From positions 43,639 through 78,680 of the forward strand of contig JAGIBJ010000033.1 in the NCBI GenBank assembly GCA_017744415.1: a stretch of DNA of 35,042 nucleotides. The letters run 5' to 3'. Source of the DNA: Solirubrobacteraceae bacterium (GTDB taxonomy: Bacteria > Actinomycetota > Thermoleophilia > Solirubrobacterales > Solirubrobacteraceae). The translations under genes and the position numbers were made by a program. Under the pieces are notes generated by a model that was not told where the DNA came from, searched no databases, and worked only from the letters and a program-made list of their open reading frames with translations. Positions 23,931 through 32,016 of this stretch are shown piece by piece; position 1 is the first letter of the stretch; each line of letters starts with the position of its first letter.

Positions 23931-25097
23931 CTAGAAGGGCGCGATGCCGAGCGCCGCGCACGCGGCGAGGGCCGTGTCGCGTGCGGCCTCGGCCGTCTCG
24001 CCCGTGAGCGTGAGGTGGCCCATCTTGCGGCCGCGGCGTGCCTCGGTCTTGCCGTAGAGGTGCAGGTGGGCGCCAGACAGAGCGAGCACGGCGGGCCAGT
24101 CCGGCTCCTGCTGGGTATCGCCATCGCCGGGGAACCAGAGGTCGCCGAGGAGGTTGAGCATCACGGCAGGGCGGAGCTGCCGAGGATCCCCGAGCGGGAG
24201 TGCGGCGAGGGTGCGCACCTGGAGCTCGAACTGCGAGATGTCGCAAGAGTCGATCGAGTGGTGGCCCGAGTTGTGCGGTCGCGGCGCCATCTCGTTCGCG
24301 ATCACGCGCCCATCGGCGAGGACGAAGAACTCGACGCAGAGCACGCCGACGTAGTCGAGGGAGGCGGCGATCCGCTCGGCGGCGCCGAAGGCCTCGTCGG
24401 CCACGGCCGGCGTCGCGCTCGGCGCCGGCACCGTCGTCACCGCGAGGATGCCGTCGCGGTGGACGTTCTCCTGGAGCGGCAGGTGGACGATCGCGCCGTC
24501 GGCGCCCCGGCCGAGCACCACGCTCACCTCGTAGGCGAGTTCGAGGCGCTGCTCGAGCACGCAGCGCACCCGGCCCAGCGCCTCCCAGCCGGCCTCGAGC
24601 TCCGACTGGTCGTTCACGCGCACCTGGCCCTTGCCGTCGTAGCCGAGCCCCGCGGTCTTGAGGATGCCGGGGAGGAGGGAGGGGTCGACGGCGAGGTCGG
24701 CCTCCATCTCGATCACGGCGTGCGGCGCGCTCGCGACGCCGCAGGCGTCGAAGTGGGCCTTCTCACGGGCACGGTCCTGGCACACCGCGAGGGCGGCGCC
24801 ACTGGGGGCGACCGGCACGGAGGCCGCGAGCTGGTCGAGCGCGGCGGCGGGCACGTTCTCGAACTCCGTCGTCACGGCGTCGGCCGCCTCGGCCAGCGCC
24901 GCGAGGCCACGCTCGTCGAGGTAGCCGGTGATCACGTGAACGTGCGAGACCAGTCCGGCCGGGCTCGACTCGTCGACATCGAGGACGGCGGTCGCGTAGC
25001 CCATGGCCTGCGCGGCGTGCACGAACATGCGCCCGAGCTGGCCGCCGCCGAGCACGCCGAGCGTGGCGCCCGGCAGCAACGCGCCCCGTTCACCCAC
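23931..25097 (-). CDS. purK: N5-carboxyaminoimidazole ribonucleotide synthetase
   Basis: 388 residues from GTG 25097; GGAG lies 8 nt upstream, a better fit than the TTG at 25103 that would overlap the purE stop. PurK converts AIR, bicarbonate and ATP to N5-CAIR in de novo purine synthesis. The N-terminal PreATP-grasp domain begins LGVLGGGQLGRMF; the ATP-grasp part shows TAGLGYDGKGQ (nucleotide loop), CVLEQRLELAYEVSVV, VGVLCVEFFVLADGRVIANEMAPRPHNSGHHSID (metal and substrate residues), and the C-terminal HLYGKTEARRGRKMGHLTLTG. It follows purE directly, the usual purEK operon. Confidence 0.95.
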   Translation of the reverse strand: MGERGALLPGATLGVLGGGQLGRMFVHAAQAMGYATAVLDVDESSPAGLVSHVHVITGYLDERGLAALAEAADAVTTEFENVPAAALDQLAASVPVAPSGAALAVCQDRAREKAHFDACGVASAPHAVIEMEADLAVDPSLLPGILKTAGLGYDGKGQVRVNDQSELEAGWEALGRVRCVLEQRLELAYEVSVVLGRGADGAIVHLPLQENVHRDGILAVTTVPAPSATPAVADEAFGAAERIAASLDYVGVLCVEFFVLADGRVIANEMAPRPHNSGHHSIDSCDISQFELQVRTLAALPLGDPRQLRPAVMLNLLGDLWFPGDGDTQQEPDWPAVLALSGAHLHLYGKTEARRGRKMGHLTLTGETAEAARDTALAACAALGIAPF

Positions 25098-25099
25098 GG

Positions 25100-25630
25100 T
25101 CAAGGCTCCAGCGTGAGGTCGGCGGTCATCGCGCGCGCGGCCTCGGTCTGGCGGGCGCGGAACGCGTCGAGCTTGGCGGCGAGCGCGGCGTCGCCGGCAG
25201 CCAGCAGCGAGATGGCGAAGAGCGCGGCGTTGCCAGCACCCGCGGTCCCGATCGCGAACGTCGCGACGGGAATGCCCTTGGGCATCTGCACGATCGAGTG
25301 GAGCGAGTCGACGCCCTGGAGGTGGCGCGAGGCCACGGGGACGCCGAGCACCGGCACGATCGTCTTGCTCGCGAGCATGCCCGGGAGGTGGGCGGCGCCG
25401 CCGGCGCCGGCGATGATCGCGCGCAGCCCGCGGCCCTGGGCGGCGCCCGCGTAGGCGAAGAGGTCGTCGGGCATCCGGTGCGCGCTCACGACGCGCGCCT
25501 CGAATGGCACGCCGAACTCGCGCAGCAGCTCGGCCGCGTGGCGCATCGTGTCCCAGTCGCTGCTGGATCCCATGACGACGCCGACGACGGCGTCCGGGTT
25601 CTCGCCTGGCACGAACTGCTCCTCGCTCAC
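25100..25630 (-). CDS. purE: N5-carboxyaminoimidazole ribonucleotide mutase
   Basis: 176 residues from GTG 25630 ([19 protein letters not shown]). Class I PurE, which moves the carboxylate of N5-CAIR to give CAIR, paired with PurK. Signature segments: [10 protein letters not shown] (phosphate and ribose binding), [10 protein letters not shown] with the catalytic His, [42 protein letters not shown]. The length fits (about 160-180). A longer upstream frame to 25837 overlaps the divergent protease start and is rejected. The stop is 2 nt from the purK GTG, so the two are translated together. A -10-like TAGGAT lies 10 nt upstream. Confidence 0.95.
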   Translation of the reverse strand: MSEEQFVPGENPDAVVGVVMGSSSDWDTMRHAAELLREFGVPFEARVVSAHRMPDDLFAYAGAAQGRGLRAIIAGAGGAAHLPGMLASKTIVPVLGVPVASRHLQGVDSLHSIVQMPKGIPVATFAIGTAGAGNAALFAISLLAAGDAALAAKLDAFRARQTEAARAMTADLTLEP

Positions 25631-25640
25631 GACACGGCCG

Positions 25641-25646
25641 ATCCTA
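25641..25646 (-). promoter_or_regulatory. -10-like hexamer TAGGAT before purE
   Basis: On the minus strand TAGGAT ends 10 nt before the purE GTG, and the intervening bases hold no ribosome binding site. It repeats the spacing seen at rplY, mfd and others. No purine riboswitch-like conserved core is visible in the 100-nt gap to the divergent protease gene. Confidence 0.35.
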
Positions 25647-25730
25647 GTGACGGAGCCGGGGCCTCGGTGCCTCGTCCAGACCCGACACTGGTTACTCCAC
25701 TTTGTGGGCGTGGTTGCCGAGAGGAACCTC

Positions 25731-27488
25731 GTGCGTCCCCCCGCGCTGTCCCACCTCCGGCTCCTGCCTGCGCTCGTCGCCGCCTGCCTCGCGCTGCCCG
25801 GGGGTGCCTCGGCGGCGATCTCCGACGAGATCATCATCGCGCACGCCCCGAGCGCCGATGCTGCCGAGCGCGCCGACGCGCGTGCCGACGCGGGCGTGAG
25901 CTTGGAGCAGCGGCTACCGATGCGCGGCGTCGAGGTCGTGAGTGTCGACGAGGGCTCACGCGCCGACGCGCTCGCCGAGCTCCGAGCCGACCCTGACGTG
26001 CGCTGGGCCGAGCCGAACCGGCCGATGACGGCGTTCTCGAACGATCCGTACTTCGGTCAGCAGTGGGGCCTGCTCAACGACGGCTCCTTCGGCACCGCCG
26101 ATGCCGACGCCGACTTCGACGATGCGTGGGCGACGACCAAGGGCGCCGGCGTCACGGTCGGCGTCGTCGATACCGGCATCGAGGCCACCCACGCCGACCT
26201 CGCAGGCCAGACGGTGCCGGGCCAGTCCTTCGTCGACGGCTACACGGCCGAGACCGACGCGGGCGGCCACGGCACGCACGTCGCCAGGATCGTCGCCGCC
26301 GCCCAGAACGCGATCGGCGTCTCCGGGGCGGCGCCCGAGGCGAAGGTGCAGTCGTTCCGCGTCTTCGGGGCTCCGAACACGAGCACCAGCTCGTCGACGG
26401 TCGCTGCCGCCTTCGCCGCCGCGGGCGATGCCGGCCTGCCGATCGTGAACGCCTCTCTCGGCGGCCCGGGCTCGAGCCTCGCCGTCGACCAGGCCATCAC
26501 CTCGCACCCGAACACGCTCTACGTCGTCGCGGCCGGCAACGACGGCTCCGATGTCGACAGCGGCTACGGCACCTACCCGTGCAACTCACCCGCAGCCAAC
26601 GTCGTCTGCGTCGGCGCCTCGGACGCCGACGACATCGTCGCCCCGTATTCCAACACCGGTGCCACGAGCGTCGACCTCTTCGCGCCCGGCAGCGACATCG
26701 CCTCCACCTACAAGGGCAACGCCTACGCCTACCTCTCGGGCACCTCGATGGCGACCCCGATGGTGAGCGCTGCGGCCGCGCTCGTGCTCGCCGCGCACCC
26801 GCTCTACACGCCCGTGCAGCTCAAGCAGGCCCTGCTCGAATCCGTCGACCGTCCGGCAACGCTCTCGGGCGCCTCCGTCACCGGTGGGCGGCTCAACGCG
26901 GCGCAGGCGCTGACGGCGACCGTCGATCCGGTGCCGACGCCGACTCCGACCGCGTCGCCGACCCCCGCTCCGACTCCCACGCCGACGGCAGCACCCACGC
27001 CGACCGCAGCACCCACGCCGACCGCGGCTCCTGCGCCCACCGCGGCTCCTGCGCCGACCGCAGCTCCGGTGGTCGCGCCGCGCCCGACTGCGACGCCGAA
27101 GCCTGCGCACACGCCGGCGCCGACGGCTGCGCCCGTGGTCGATCAGCCCCAACCGCCGGGGCCTACGTCCGTGCCGGTCGCGACGCCGGCCCCGAGGATC
27201 GGCACGCCGGTCGCGCGCGTCGGTGATCTCCACCTCGTCCGGCGCGGCGCGCGCCTCACGGGCATCCGCGTGAACGTGCTCTCGGCGGGCACGGTCACCG
27301 TCACCACCTCGCGCCAGTCGGGGTCACGCTGGGTGCGCGCTGGCAAACGCACCTTCACGCTCACCGCTGGCCGGCAGCTCCTCGGCGTCGATCGCGATGC
27401 CCTCGGCGTACGCATCACACGCGGGAACTGGCGGATCGAGATCGACGGTCTCGGCCGCCCGCTGATCCTCGGGTTGCGCTTGCGCTGA
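25731..27488 (+). CDS. Secreted subtilisin-like serine protease (S8) with Pro/Thr linker and C-terminal beta domain
   Basis: 585 residues from GTG 25731, with AGAGGA five nt upstream as ribosome binding site; longer frames upstream are rejected. Signal peptide [29 protein letters not shown] propeptide of about 70 residues (I9-inhibitor-like, EIIIAHAPS...VEVVSVDE) precedes the S8 domain (about 115-400). Triad: Asp147 ([13 protein letters not shown]), His180 (GGHGTHVA), Ser339 (SGTSMATPM), with oxyanion Asn270 (AAGNDGSD). The residue after GTHVA is Arg, where Gly is usual. A Pro/Thr/Ala-rich linker (about 400-505) leads to a small beta domain ([28 protein letters not shown]). It would be exported and active outside the cell or at its surface. 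Confidence 0.92.
   Translation: MRPPALSHLRLLPALVAACLALPGGASAAISDEIIIAHAPSADAAERADARADAGVSLEQRLPMRGVEVVSVDEGSRADALAELRADPDVRWAEPNRPMTAFSNDPYFGQQWGLLNDGSFGTADADADFDDAWATTKGAGVTVGVVDTGIEATHADLAGQTVPGQSFVDGYTAETDAGGHGTHVARIVAAAQNAIGVSGAAPEAKVQSFRVFGAPNTSTSSSTVAAAFAAAGDAGLPIVNASLGGPGSSLAVDQAITSHPNTLYVVAAGNDGSDVDSGYGTYPCNSPAANVVCVGASDADDIVAPYSNTGATSVDLFAPGSDIASTYKGNAYAYLSGTSMATPMVSAAAALVLAAHPLYTPVQLKQALLESVDRPATLSGASVTGGRLNAAQALTATVDPVPTPTPTASPTPAPTPTPTAAPTPTAAPTPTAAPAPTAAPAPTAAPVVAPRPTATPKPAHTPAPTAAPVVDQPQPPGPTSVPVATPAPRIGTPVARVGDLHLVRRGARLTGIRVNVLSAGTVTVTTSRQSGSRWVRAGKRTFTLTAGRQLLGVDRDALGVRITRGNWRIEIDGLGRPLILGLRLR
26982..27068. repeat. 18-bp tandem repeat in the protease linker
   Basis: Nearly five copies of an 18-bp unit encode PTAAPT or PTAAPA hexapeptides in the linker between the protease and C-terminal domain. 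The unit length is a multiple of three, so gain or loss of copies would change linker length without breaking the frame. Confidence 0.85.
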
Positions 27489-27490
27489 TC

Positions 27491-27533
27491 GTCAGCCGCG
27501 CCGCTGACTGCGGCGCGCGCCCATCGCGGGCGC
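27491..27533. terminator. Two hairpins between convergent protease and ppx genes
   Basis: GTCAGC/GCTGAC (27491-27496 with 27503-27508, 6-nt loop) and GCGCCC/GGGCGC (27517-27522 with 27528-27533, loop ATCGC) are both perfect 6-bp stems in the 56-nt convergent gap. Position and pairing fit a bidirectional terminator; no T-runs are present. Confidence 0.5.
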
Positions 27534-27544
27534 TGCGGAGGCGC

Positions 27545-28477
27545 TCAGGTGCGTGCCGGGCTCGGGCGCGCGAGGCCGATCGCCGCGCCGAGCAGGATGT
27601 CGTGCTCGGAGACGGTGACCTCGTGCAGGCGGAACGCGTCGAGCGCGGCCAGCAGGATCGCGAGCCCGGGCACGATGACGAGCGCACGGTCAGGGTGCAC
27701 GCCGCGCACGCGCTGGCGCTCCTCGAGCGGCAGGGCGCGGAGGTGCTCGAGCTGCGCGTGAAGCACCTGGCGGGTGAGCACGTGCCCGTGCACCCGGCTC
27801 GGGTCGTAGCGCACGAGCCCGAGGTCGATCGCAGCCGACTGGGTGGCGGTGCCCGCCACGGCGATGCCCTGGAGCGACGGCAGATCGAGCGAGCGCGGCA
27901 TCGCGGCGCCGATGATCGCCTTCGCCTCCGACTGCAGCGCGCCGAGCTCCTGAGAGGTGGGCGGATCGTGCTCGAGGTAGCGCTCGCCCTGGCGCACGAC
28001 GCCGAGCTGGGTCGACGCGTGAAAGTGCACGCGGCCGGCGCGGCCGATCACGAGCTCGGTCGAGCCGCCGCCGACGTCGATCACGAGCACCGGTCCGGTG
28101 TCTTCCACGCCCGTGGTCGCGCCCGTGAACGTGAGGCGGGCCTCCTGCTCGCCGGTGAGCACCATCGGCGCGATGCCGTGGCGGTCGCGGATCGACTCGG
28201 CGAAGGCGGTGCCGTTGGTCGCGTCGCGTACGGCGCTCGTCATCAGCGCGACGGCCTTGTCGATCCCGACCTCCTGCATGCGCGCGCGGTATTCGTCGAC
28301 CACCTGCCAGGTGTCGTGCATCGCAGGCTCACTGAGGCGGCCGTCGGCATCGACGCCGCGGCCGAGGCGGGTGACCTGCGAGCGCCGGTCGACCTCGGCG
28401 ATCCGACCGGAGTCGTCGACTTCCGCGATCAGCAATCGCGTGGAGTTGGTACCGATATCGACGACGCCGACGCGCAT
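27545..28477 (-). CDS. ppx: Ppx/GppA family exopolyphosphatase/pppGpp phosphatase
   Basis: 310 residues from ATG 28477. It has the sugar-kinase/actin fold of the Ppx/GppA family: phosphate-1 motif VVDIGTNSTRLLIAE at the N-terminus, TSAVRDATNG, LTGEQEARLTFTGA, phosphate-2 motif VIDVGGGSTELVIG, and the C-terminal VSEHDILLGAAIGLA. The length matches the short two-domain actinobacterial form (about 300-340) rather than the about 500-residue E. coli Ppx with its extra C-terminal domains. It removes terminal phosphate from polyphosphate and may act on pppGpp; which substrate dominates cannot be told. A minus-strand -10-like TAGGCT lies 12 nt upstream. Confidence 0.92.
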   Translation of the reverse strand: MRVGVVDIGTNSTRLLIAEVDDSGRIAEVDRRSQVTRLGRGVDADGRLSEPAMHDTWQVVDEYRARMQEVGIDKAVALMTSAVRDATNGTAFAESIRDRHGIAPMVLTGEQEARLTFTGATTGVEDTGPVLVIDVGGGSTELVIGRAGRVHFHASTQLGVVRQGERYLEHDPPTSQELGALQSEAKAIIGAAMPRSLDLPSLQGIAVAGTATQSAAIDLGLVRYDPSRVHGHVLTRQVLHAQLEHLRALPLEERQRVRGVHPDRALVIVPGLAILLAALDAFRLHEVTVSEHDILLGAAIGLARPSPART

Positions 28478-28489
28478 ATCGCAACGACG

Positions 28490-28495
28490 AGCCTA
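28490..28495 (-). promoter_or_regulatory. -10-like hexamer TAGGCT before ppx
   Basis: On the minus strand TAGGCT ends 12 nt before the ppx ATG with no Shine-Dalgarno in between. It is one of several such hexamers placed 7-12 nt before a start codon in this window. Confidence 0.3.
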
Positions 28496-28567
28496 GAGGC
28501 TTCCTCGGCGAATCCCAAAGCGGCCCGGACACGTGGGCCCGGGCAGTACCGGGACGGCACGATGAAC

Positions 28568-28573
28568 TAGCGT
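28568..28573 (+). promoter_or_regulatory. -10-like hexamer TAGCGT before the reductase gene
   Basis: TAGCGT ends 7 nt before the ATG at 28581, placing the expected transcription start at or next to the start codon. No ribosome binding site and no convincing -35 element are visible. Confidence 0.35.
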
Positions 28574-28580
28574 CCGGCGC

Positions 28581-29585
28581 ATGGGAATCACGACCCGCGA
28601 GATCCTCTTCGCCGAGCGCCCGGTCGGCGAGCCGACGCTCGCCACGTTCGAGCTCACCACGCGTGAGCTGCGCGACCCGGGTGAGGGCGAGATCCTCGTC
28701 CGCAACGCGTGGCTGAGCGTCGATCCGTACATGCGCGGGCGCATGAGCACCGCCAAGTCGTACGTCGCCGGGTTCGAGCTCGGCAAGGCGCTGCAGGGCG
28801 GCGCGGTCGGCGAGGTGGTGGAGAGCAACGCCGAGGGCTTCGCTCCCGGTGATCTCGTCGTCCACGATCTCGGCTGGCGCGAGCACGCCGTGCTCAAAGC
28901 CGCCTACGCGCGCCAGCTCGAGTCGCCGGTCGCGCCGCCGCAGGCCTACCTCGGCGTGCTCGGCATGCCCGGCCACACGGCCTACGCCGGCCTCACGCGG
29001 GTGGGTGAGTTGGGGCCCGGCATGACGGTGTTCGTGAGCGCGGCCGCGGGCGCCGTCGGCAGTCTCGTCGGGCAGGCGGCGAAGAAGCTCGGCGCCGGAC
29101 GCGTGATCGGCAGCGCCGGTGGTCCGGAGAAGGTGCGGCACGTCGTCGACGAGCTCGGCTTCGATGCCTGCATCGACTACAAGCAGGGCGACATCCGCGG
29201 CCAGCTGAAGGCCGCCGCGCCCGATGGCGTCGACCTCTACTTCGACAACGTCGGCGGCGAGCACCTCGAGGTCGCGATCGGCCGCCTCAACCTCCATGCG
29301 CGCGTCGTGATCTGCGGGATGATCAGCCAGTACAACGCCACCGACCTGCCCGCCGGCCCGAGGAACCTCATCAACCTCGTCACCACGCGCGCGCGGATGG
29401 AGGGGCTGCTCGTGAGCGACCACGCCGACCTGCTGCCGGAGTTCCTGGCCACCGTCGGCCCCTGGGTCGCTGCCGGTGAGATCACCTACCGCGAGACGAT
29501 CCGCGAGGGGCTCGAGTCGGCGCCGCAGGCGTTCCTCGACCTGCTCGCGGGCGCCAACACCGGCAAGATGCTCATCGAGCTCTGA
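28581..29585 (+). CDS. NADP-dependent oxidoreductase, CurA/leukotriene B4 dehydrogenase-like (medium-chain reductase)
   Basis: 334-residue MDR-superfamily reductase of the zinc-independent type. The N-terminal GroES-like domain shows EGEILVRNAWLSVDPYMRGRM, a hallmark of the prostaglandin reductase/CurA family, and lacks the cysteine cluster of zinc alcohol dehydrogenases. Then follow LGMPGHTAYAGL, the Rossmann dinucleotide loop VSAAAGAVGSLVGQ (about 152-165), the FDNVGG motif (about 223-228), MISQYNA and the end GKMLIEL. Such enzymes reduce the C=C bond of alpha,beta-unsaturated ketones or aldehydes with NADPH. The substrate here is unknown. It is divergent from ppx and followed by the secreted GH-A-like gene on the same strand, 94 nt later. 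Confidence 0.92.
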   Translation: MGITTREILFAERPVGEPTLATFELTTRELRDPGEGEILVRNAWLSVDPYMRGRMSTAKSYVAGFELGKALQGGAVGEVVESNAEGFAPGDLVVHDLGWREHAVLKAAYARQLESPVAPPQAYLGVLGMPGHTAYAGLTRVGELGPGMTVFVSAAAGAVGSLVGQAAKKLGAGRVIGSAGGPEKVRHVVDELGFDACIDYKQGDIRGQLKAAAPDGVDLYFDNVGGEHLEVAIGRLNLHARVVICGMISQYNATDLPAGPRNLINLVTTRARMEGLLVSDHADLLPEFLATVGPWVAAGEITYRETIREGLESAPQAFLDLLAGANTGKMLIEL

Positions 29586-29679
29586 GCGTCTTCCGATGAC
29601 GCATCTCCACCGCGCACCGCGCCTGCGCCAACCAGGCCGACCGGCGCATCGACGCACCGTGACCCGGTTTCGTACGGTC

Positions 29680-30645
29680 ATGCCCTCCTCGTCCCGCACT
29701 CGCCTGCTCTCACTCGCCGCGGTCGCCATCACCGTCCTCTCCGGTCTGGCGGCGGCGCCCGCGGATGCCGCCCGCTCGTCGATCCGCGTCGGCATCGGCG
29801 ACCAGGGCAAGGCCATGTTCGACTCGCCCTACTACCAGGCGCTCAAGCTCAAGACGACGCGCTACTTCTTCCCGTGGAACGGGATGAGCGACCCCTACCA
29901 GGTCACGCTCGCCACGCAGTACGTGCAGCGCGCGCAGGCGGCCGGCGTGAGCGTGCTCTTCCATCTCTCGACCGACGACTTCACGCTGAAGAAGGCCAAG
30001 CTCCCGTCGGTGGCGGCCTACCGCGCGCAGGTGAAGAAGATCGTCCCGTACTTCCGCGCGCTCGGCGTGCACGAGTGGGGCGTGTGGAACGAGGCCAATC
30101 ACGCGAGCCAGCCCACGTACAAGAATCCGAAGCGGGCCGCGCAGTTCTTCCGCGAGATGTACCAGGTGGTCGGGAGCAAGGAGAAGATCGTCGCCCTCGA
30201 CATCCTCGATCAGGCCGCCGTCGACCGCTACGAGAAGACCTTCTTCGGCTCGCTCTCGCCCACGTATCGCAAGCGGGCGAAGGTGATCGGCCTGCACAAC
30301 TACGGCGACGTCAACCGCAAGCGCACGACCTACACGTCGCTGATGATCAAGACGGCCCGCCACTACAACCGGTCGGCGAAGTTCTGGTTCACCGAGACGG
30401 GCGGGCTCGTCGAGTTCGGCAGGAGCTTCAAGTGCTCGACGGCGCGGGCGGCGACGAACACGCGCGCCGTGCTCAACCTCGCGAAGAAGTACAAGCCGTT
30501 CGGCGTCGAGCGCGTCTACTACTACAACTGGACCGGCCCGGGCTGCGGGAAGACGCGCTTCGACTCCGGCCTGATGGATCGCCACGGCAAACCGCGCAAG
30601 GCCTACTCGACGCTCAAAACGCTTCTGAAGGGCTACTCGCGCTGA
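29680..30645 (+). CDS. Secreted clan GH-A-like glycoside hydrolase-fold protein (paralogue of 18510-19502)
   Basis: 321 residues from ATG 29680. A Sec signal peptide (RTRLLSLAAVAITVLSGLAAAPADA) ends in ADA-A, without a lipobox Cys, so this copy is probably released where its paralogue is probably a lipoprotein. The barrel shows KTTRYFFPWNG, acid/base Asn137-Glu138 in WGVWNEANHASQP, IGLHNYGD and nucleophile candidate Glu239 in FWFTETGG. Cys252 and Cys289 have the same 37-residue spacing as in the paralogue, probably a disulfide. C-terminal FGVERVYYYNWTG and FDSGL are also shared. Substrate unknown. Alternative ATG at 29596 gives an Arg/His-rich leader and is less likely. Confidence 0.82.
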   Translation: MPSSSRTRLLSLAAVAITVLSGLAAAPADAARSSIRVGIGDQGKAMFDSPYYQALKLKTTRYFFPWNGMSDPYQVTLATQYVQRAQAAGVSVLFHLSTDDFTLKKAKLPSVAAYRAQVKKIVPYFRALGVHEWGVWNEANHASQPTYKNPKRAAQFFREMYQVVGSKEKIVALDILDQAAVDRYEKTFFGSLSPTYRKRAKVIGLHNYGDVNRKRTTYTSLMIKTARHYNRSAKFWFTETGGLVEFGRSFKCSTARAATNTRAVLNLAKKYKPFGVERVYYYNWTGPGCGKTRFDSGLMDRHGKPRKAYSTLKTLLKGYSR

Positions 30646-30659
30646 GACGCATCGGCCGA

Positions 30660-30699
30660 GGTGAGCGCTCGCGCGCCACGCCTCGCCGCCCGGCTCACC
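30660..30699 (+). terminator. Possible hairpins after the second GH-A-like gene
   Basis: GGTGAGC (30660-30666) can pair with GCTCACC (30693-30699) across 26 nt, starting 14 nt after the stop codon. Further downstream GCCCCG pairs with CGGGGC across 16 nt. The loops are long and no T-run follows. The rest of the 222-nt gap up to potA holds no gene I can support; a -10-like TACGGT (30856-30861) ends 6 nt before the potA GTG. Confidence 0.25.
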
Positions 30700-30867
30700 A
30701 GACGCCTCGTCAGCCCCGCCATGCGCCGGAGTGACGGGGCGTCGGCCTCTCCGTAGGAGTACCACCGTCCGGAAGCTGGGTGTTTGTCCCACCGTCCAGT
30801 CGACCCCTACGTCAAACCGACAGGATGCAGGTGTTCCGCCGCCGGTGCGCGGGGATACGGTGGACTC

Positions 30868-32016
30868 GTGAGCTCGGCAGCGGTCACCACCCCCGGCATC
30901 GCGTCGGCGACCGGGGAGATCCGGTTCGACGCGGTCACGAAGCGGTACGGCGAGGTGACGGTCATCGACGACCTCTCGCTGACCATCGAGCCTGGCACCT
31001 TCTACGCGCTGCTCGGCCCGTCCGGCTGCGGCAAGACGACAACCCTCCGCATGGTCGGCGGGTTCGAGCTGCCGACCGAGGGCAACATCTACCTCGACGG
31101 CGCCGACGTGAGTCATCTGCCGCCGAACAAGCGCGACGTGAACACGGTGTTCCAGTCGTACGCGCTCTTCCCGCACCTCACCGTGCTCAAGAACGTGATG
31201 TTCGGGCTCGAGCGACGCGGTGTGGGCAAAGCCGAGGTGCAGCGCCGCGCGACCGAGGCGCTCGACGCCGTCGAGCTCGGCCACCTCGCCGAGCGCAAGC
31301 CCACCGCGCTCTCCGGCGGTCAGCAGCAGCGTGTCGCGCTCGCCCGCGCGCTGGTCAACCGCCCGCACGCGCTGCTCCTCGACGAGCCCCTCGGCGCCCT
31401 TGACCTGCGCCTGCGCCGCCAGCTGCAGGTGGAGATCAAGCGCGTGCACGCCGAGGTGGGGATCACCTTCGTGCACGTCACGCACGATCAGGAGGAGGCC
31501 ATGACCATGGCCGACGTGATCGCCGTGATGAACCGCGGGCGCATCGAGCAGGCCGGCTCCGCGCGCGATCTCTACGACACCCCGCAGACCGCCTTCGTCG
31601 CCAACTTCCTCGGCCAGAGCAACCTCATCGATGCGACCGTCACCGGCACCGACGGTGAGTGGACCGTCGTGCAGACGCATGATGGCGTGAAGCTCAAGGC
31701 CCCGACCGATCGCGTCGCCGCCACGACGGGCAAGCTCGCCGTCGGCGTGCGCCCCGAGAAGGTCTGGATCTGGGACCGGATCGAGGAGGCCGACGCCGGG
31801 GAGCGGGAGAACAAGCTCACGGCCAGGGTCACGAGCTCGGCGTTCCTGGGCGTCTCGATGGAGTACCGCGTAGAGACGGCCGCGGGCGACGAGCTCATCG
31901 TCACCGTGCAGAACAACCGCCGTAACGCCTCGCCGCCGTACGCGAACGGCACCGAGGTCGAGCTGAGCTGGGCGCCGGAGCACACCTTCGTCGTCGCCGT
32001 GGGTGCGGATGTCTGA
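30868..32016 (+). CDS. potA: Spermidine/putrescine-type ABC transporter ATP-binding protein
   Basis: 382 residues from GTG 30868. ABC ATPase with Walker A GPSGCGKT (50-57), Q-loop Gln96, signature LSGGQ (148-152), Walker B LLLDEP (169-174) and switch His206. The C-terminal third is a TOBE regulatory domain (NLIDATVTGTDGEWTVV..., VGVRPEKVWIWD). It powers uptake of a polyamine-like substrate through the permeases encoded downstream. The upstream frame to 30784 is rejected: it has low coding bias, and the GTG at 30868 fits the family start. Its stop lies 8 nt inside the next gene, so it is coupled to the binding protein. Confidence 0.93.
   Translation: MSSAAVTTPGIASATGEIRFDAVTKRYGEVTVIDDLSLTIEPGTFYALLGPSGCGKTTTLRMVGGFELPTEGNIYLDGADVSHLPPNKRDVNTVFQSYALFPHLTVLKNVMFGLERRGVGKAEVQRRATEALDAVELGHLAERKPTALSGGQQQRVALARALVNRPHALLLDEPLGALDLRLRRQLQVEIKRVHAEVGITFVHVTHDQEEAMTMADVIAVMNRGRIEQAGSARDLYDTPQTAFVANFLGQSNLIDATVTGTDGEWTVVQTHDGVKLKAPTDRVAATTGKLAVGVRPEKVWIWDRIEEADAGERENKLTARVTSSAFLGVSMEYRVETAAGDELIVTVQNNRRNASPPYANGTEVELSWAPEHTFVVAVGADV

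Noticed and set aside
23379-25454. Long plus-strand frame across the beta-helix gene, purK and purE
   Set aside because: It spans three well-supported minus-strand genes, starts inside one of them and has Arg/Glu/His-rich composition. It is an antisense artefact.
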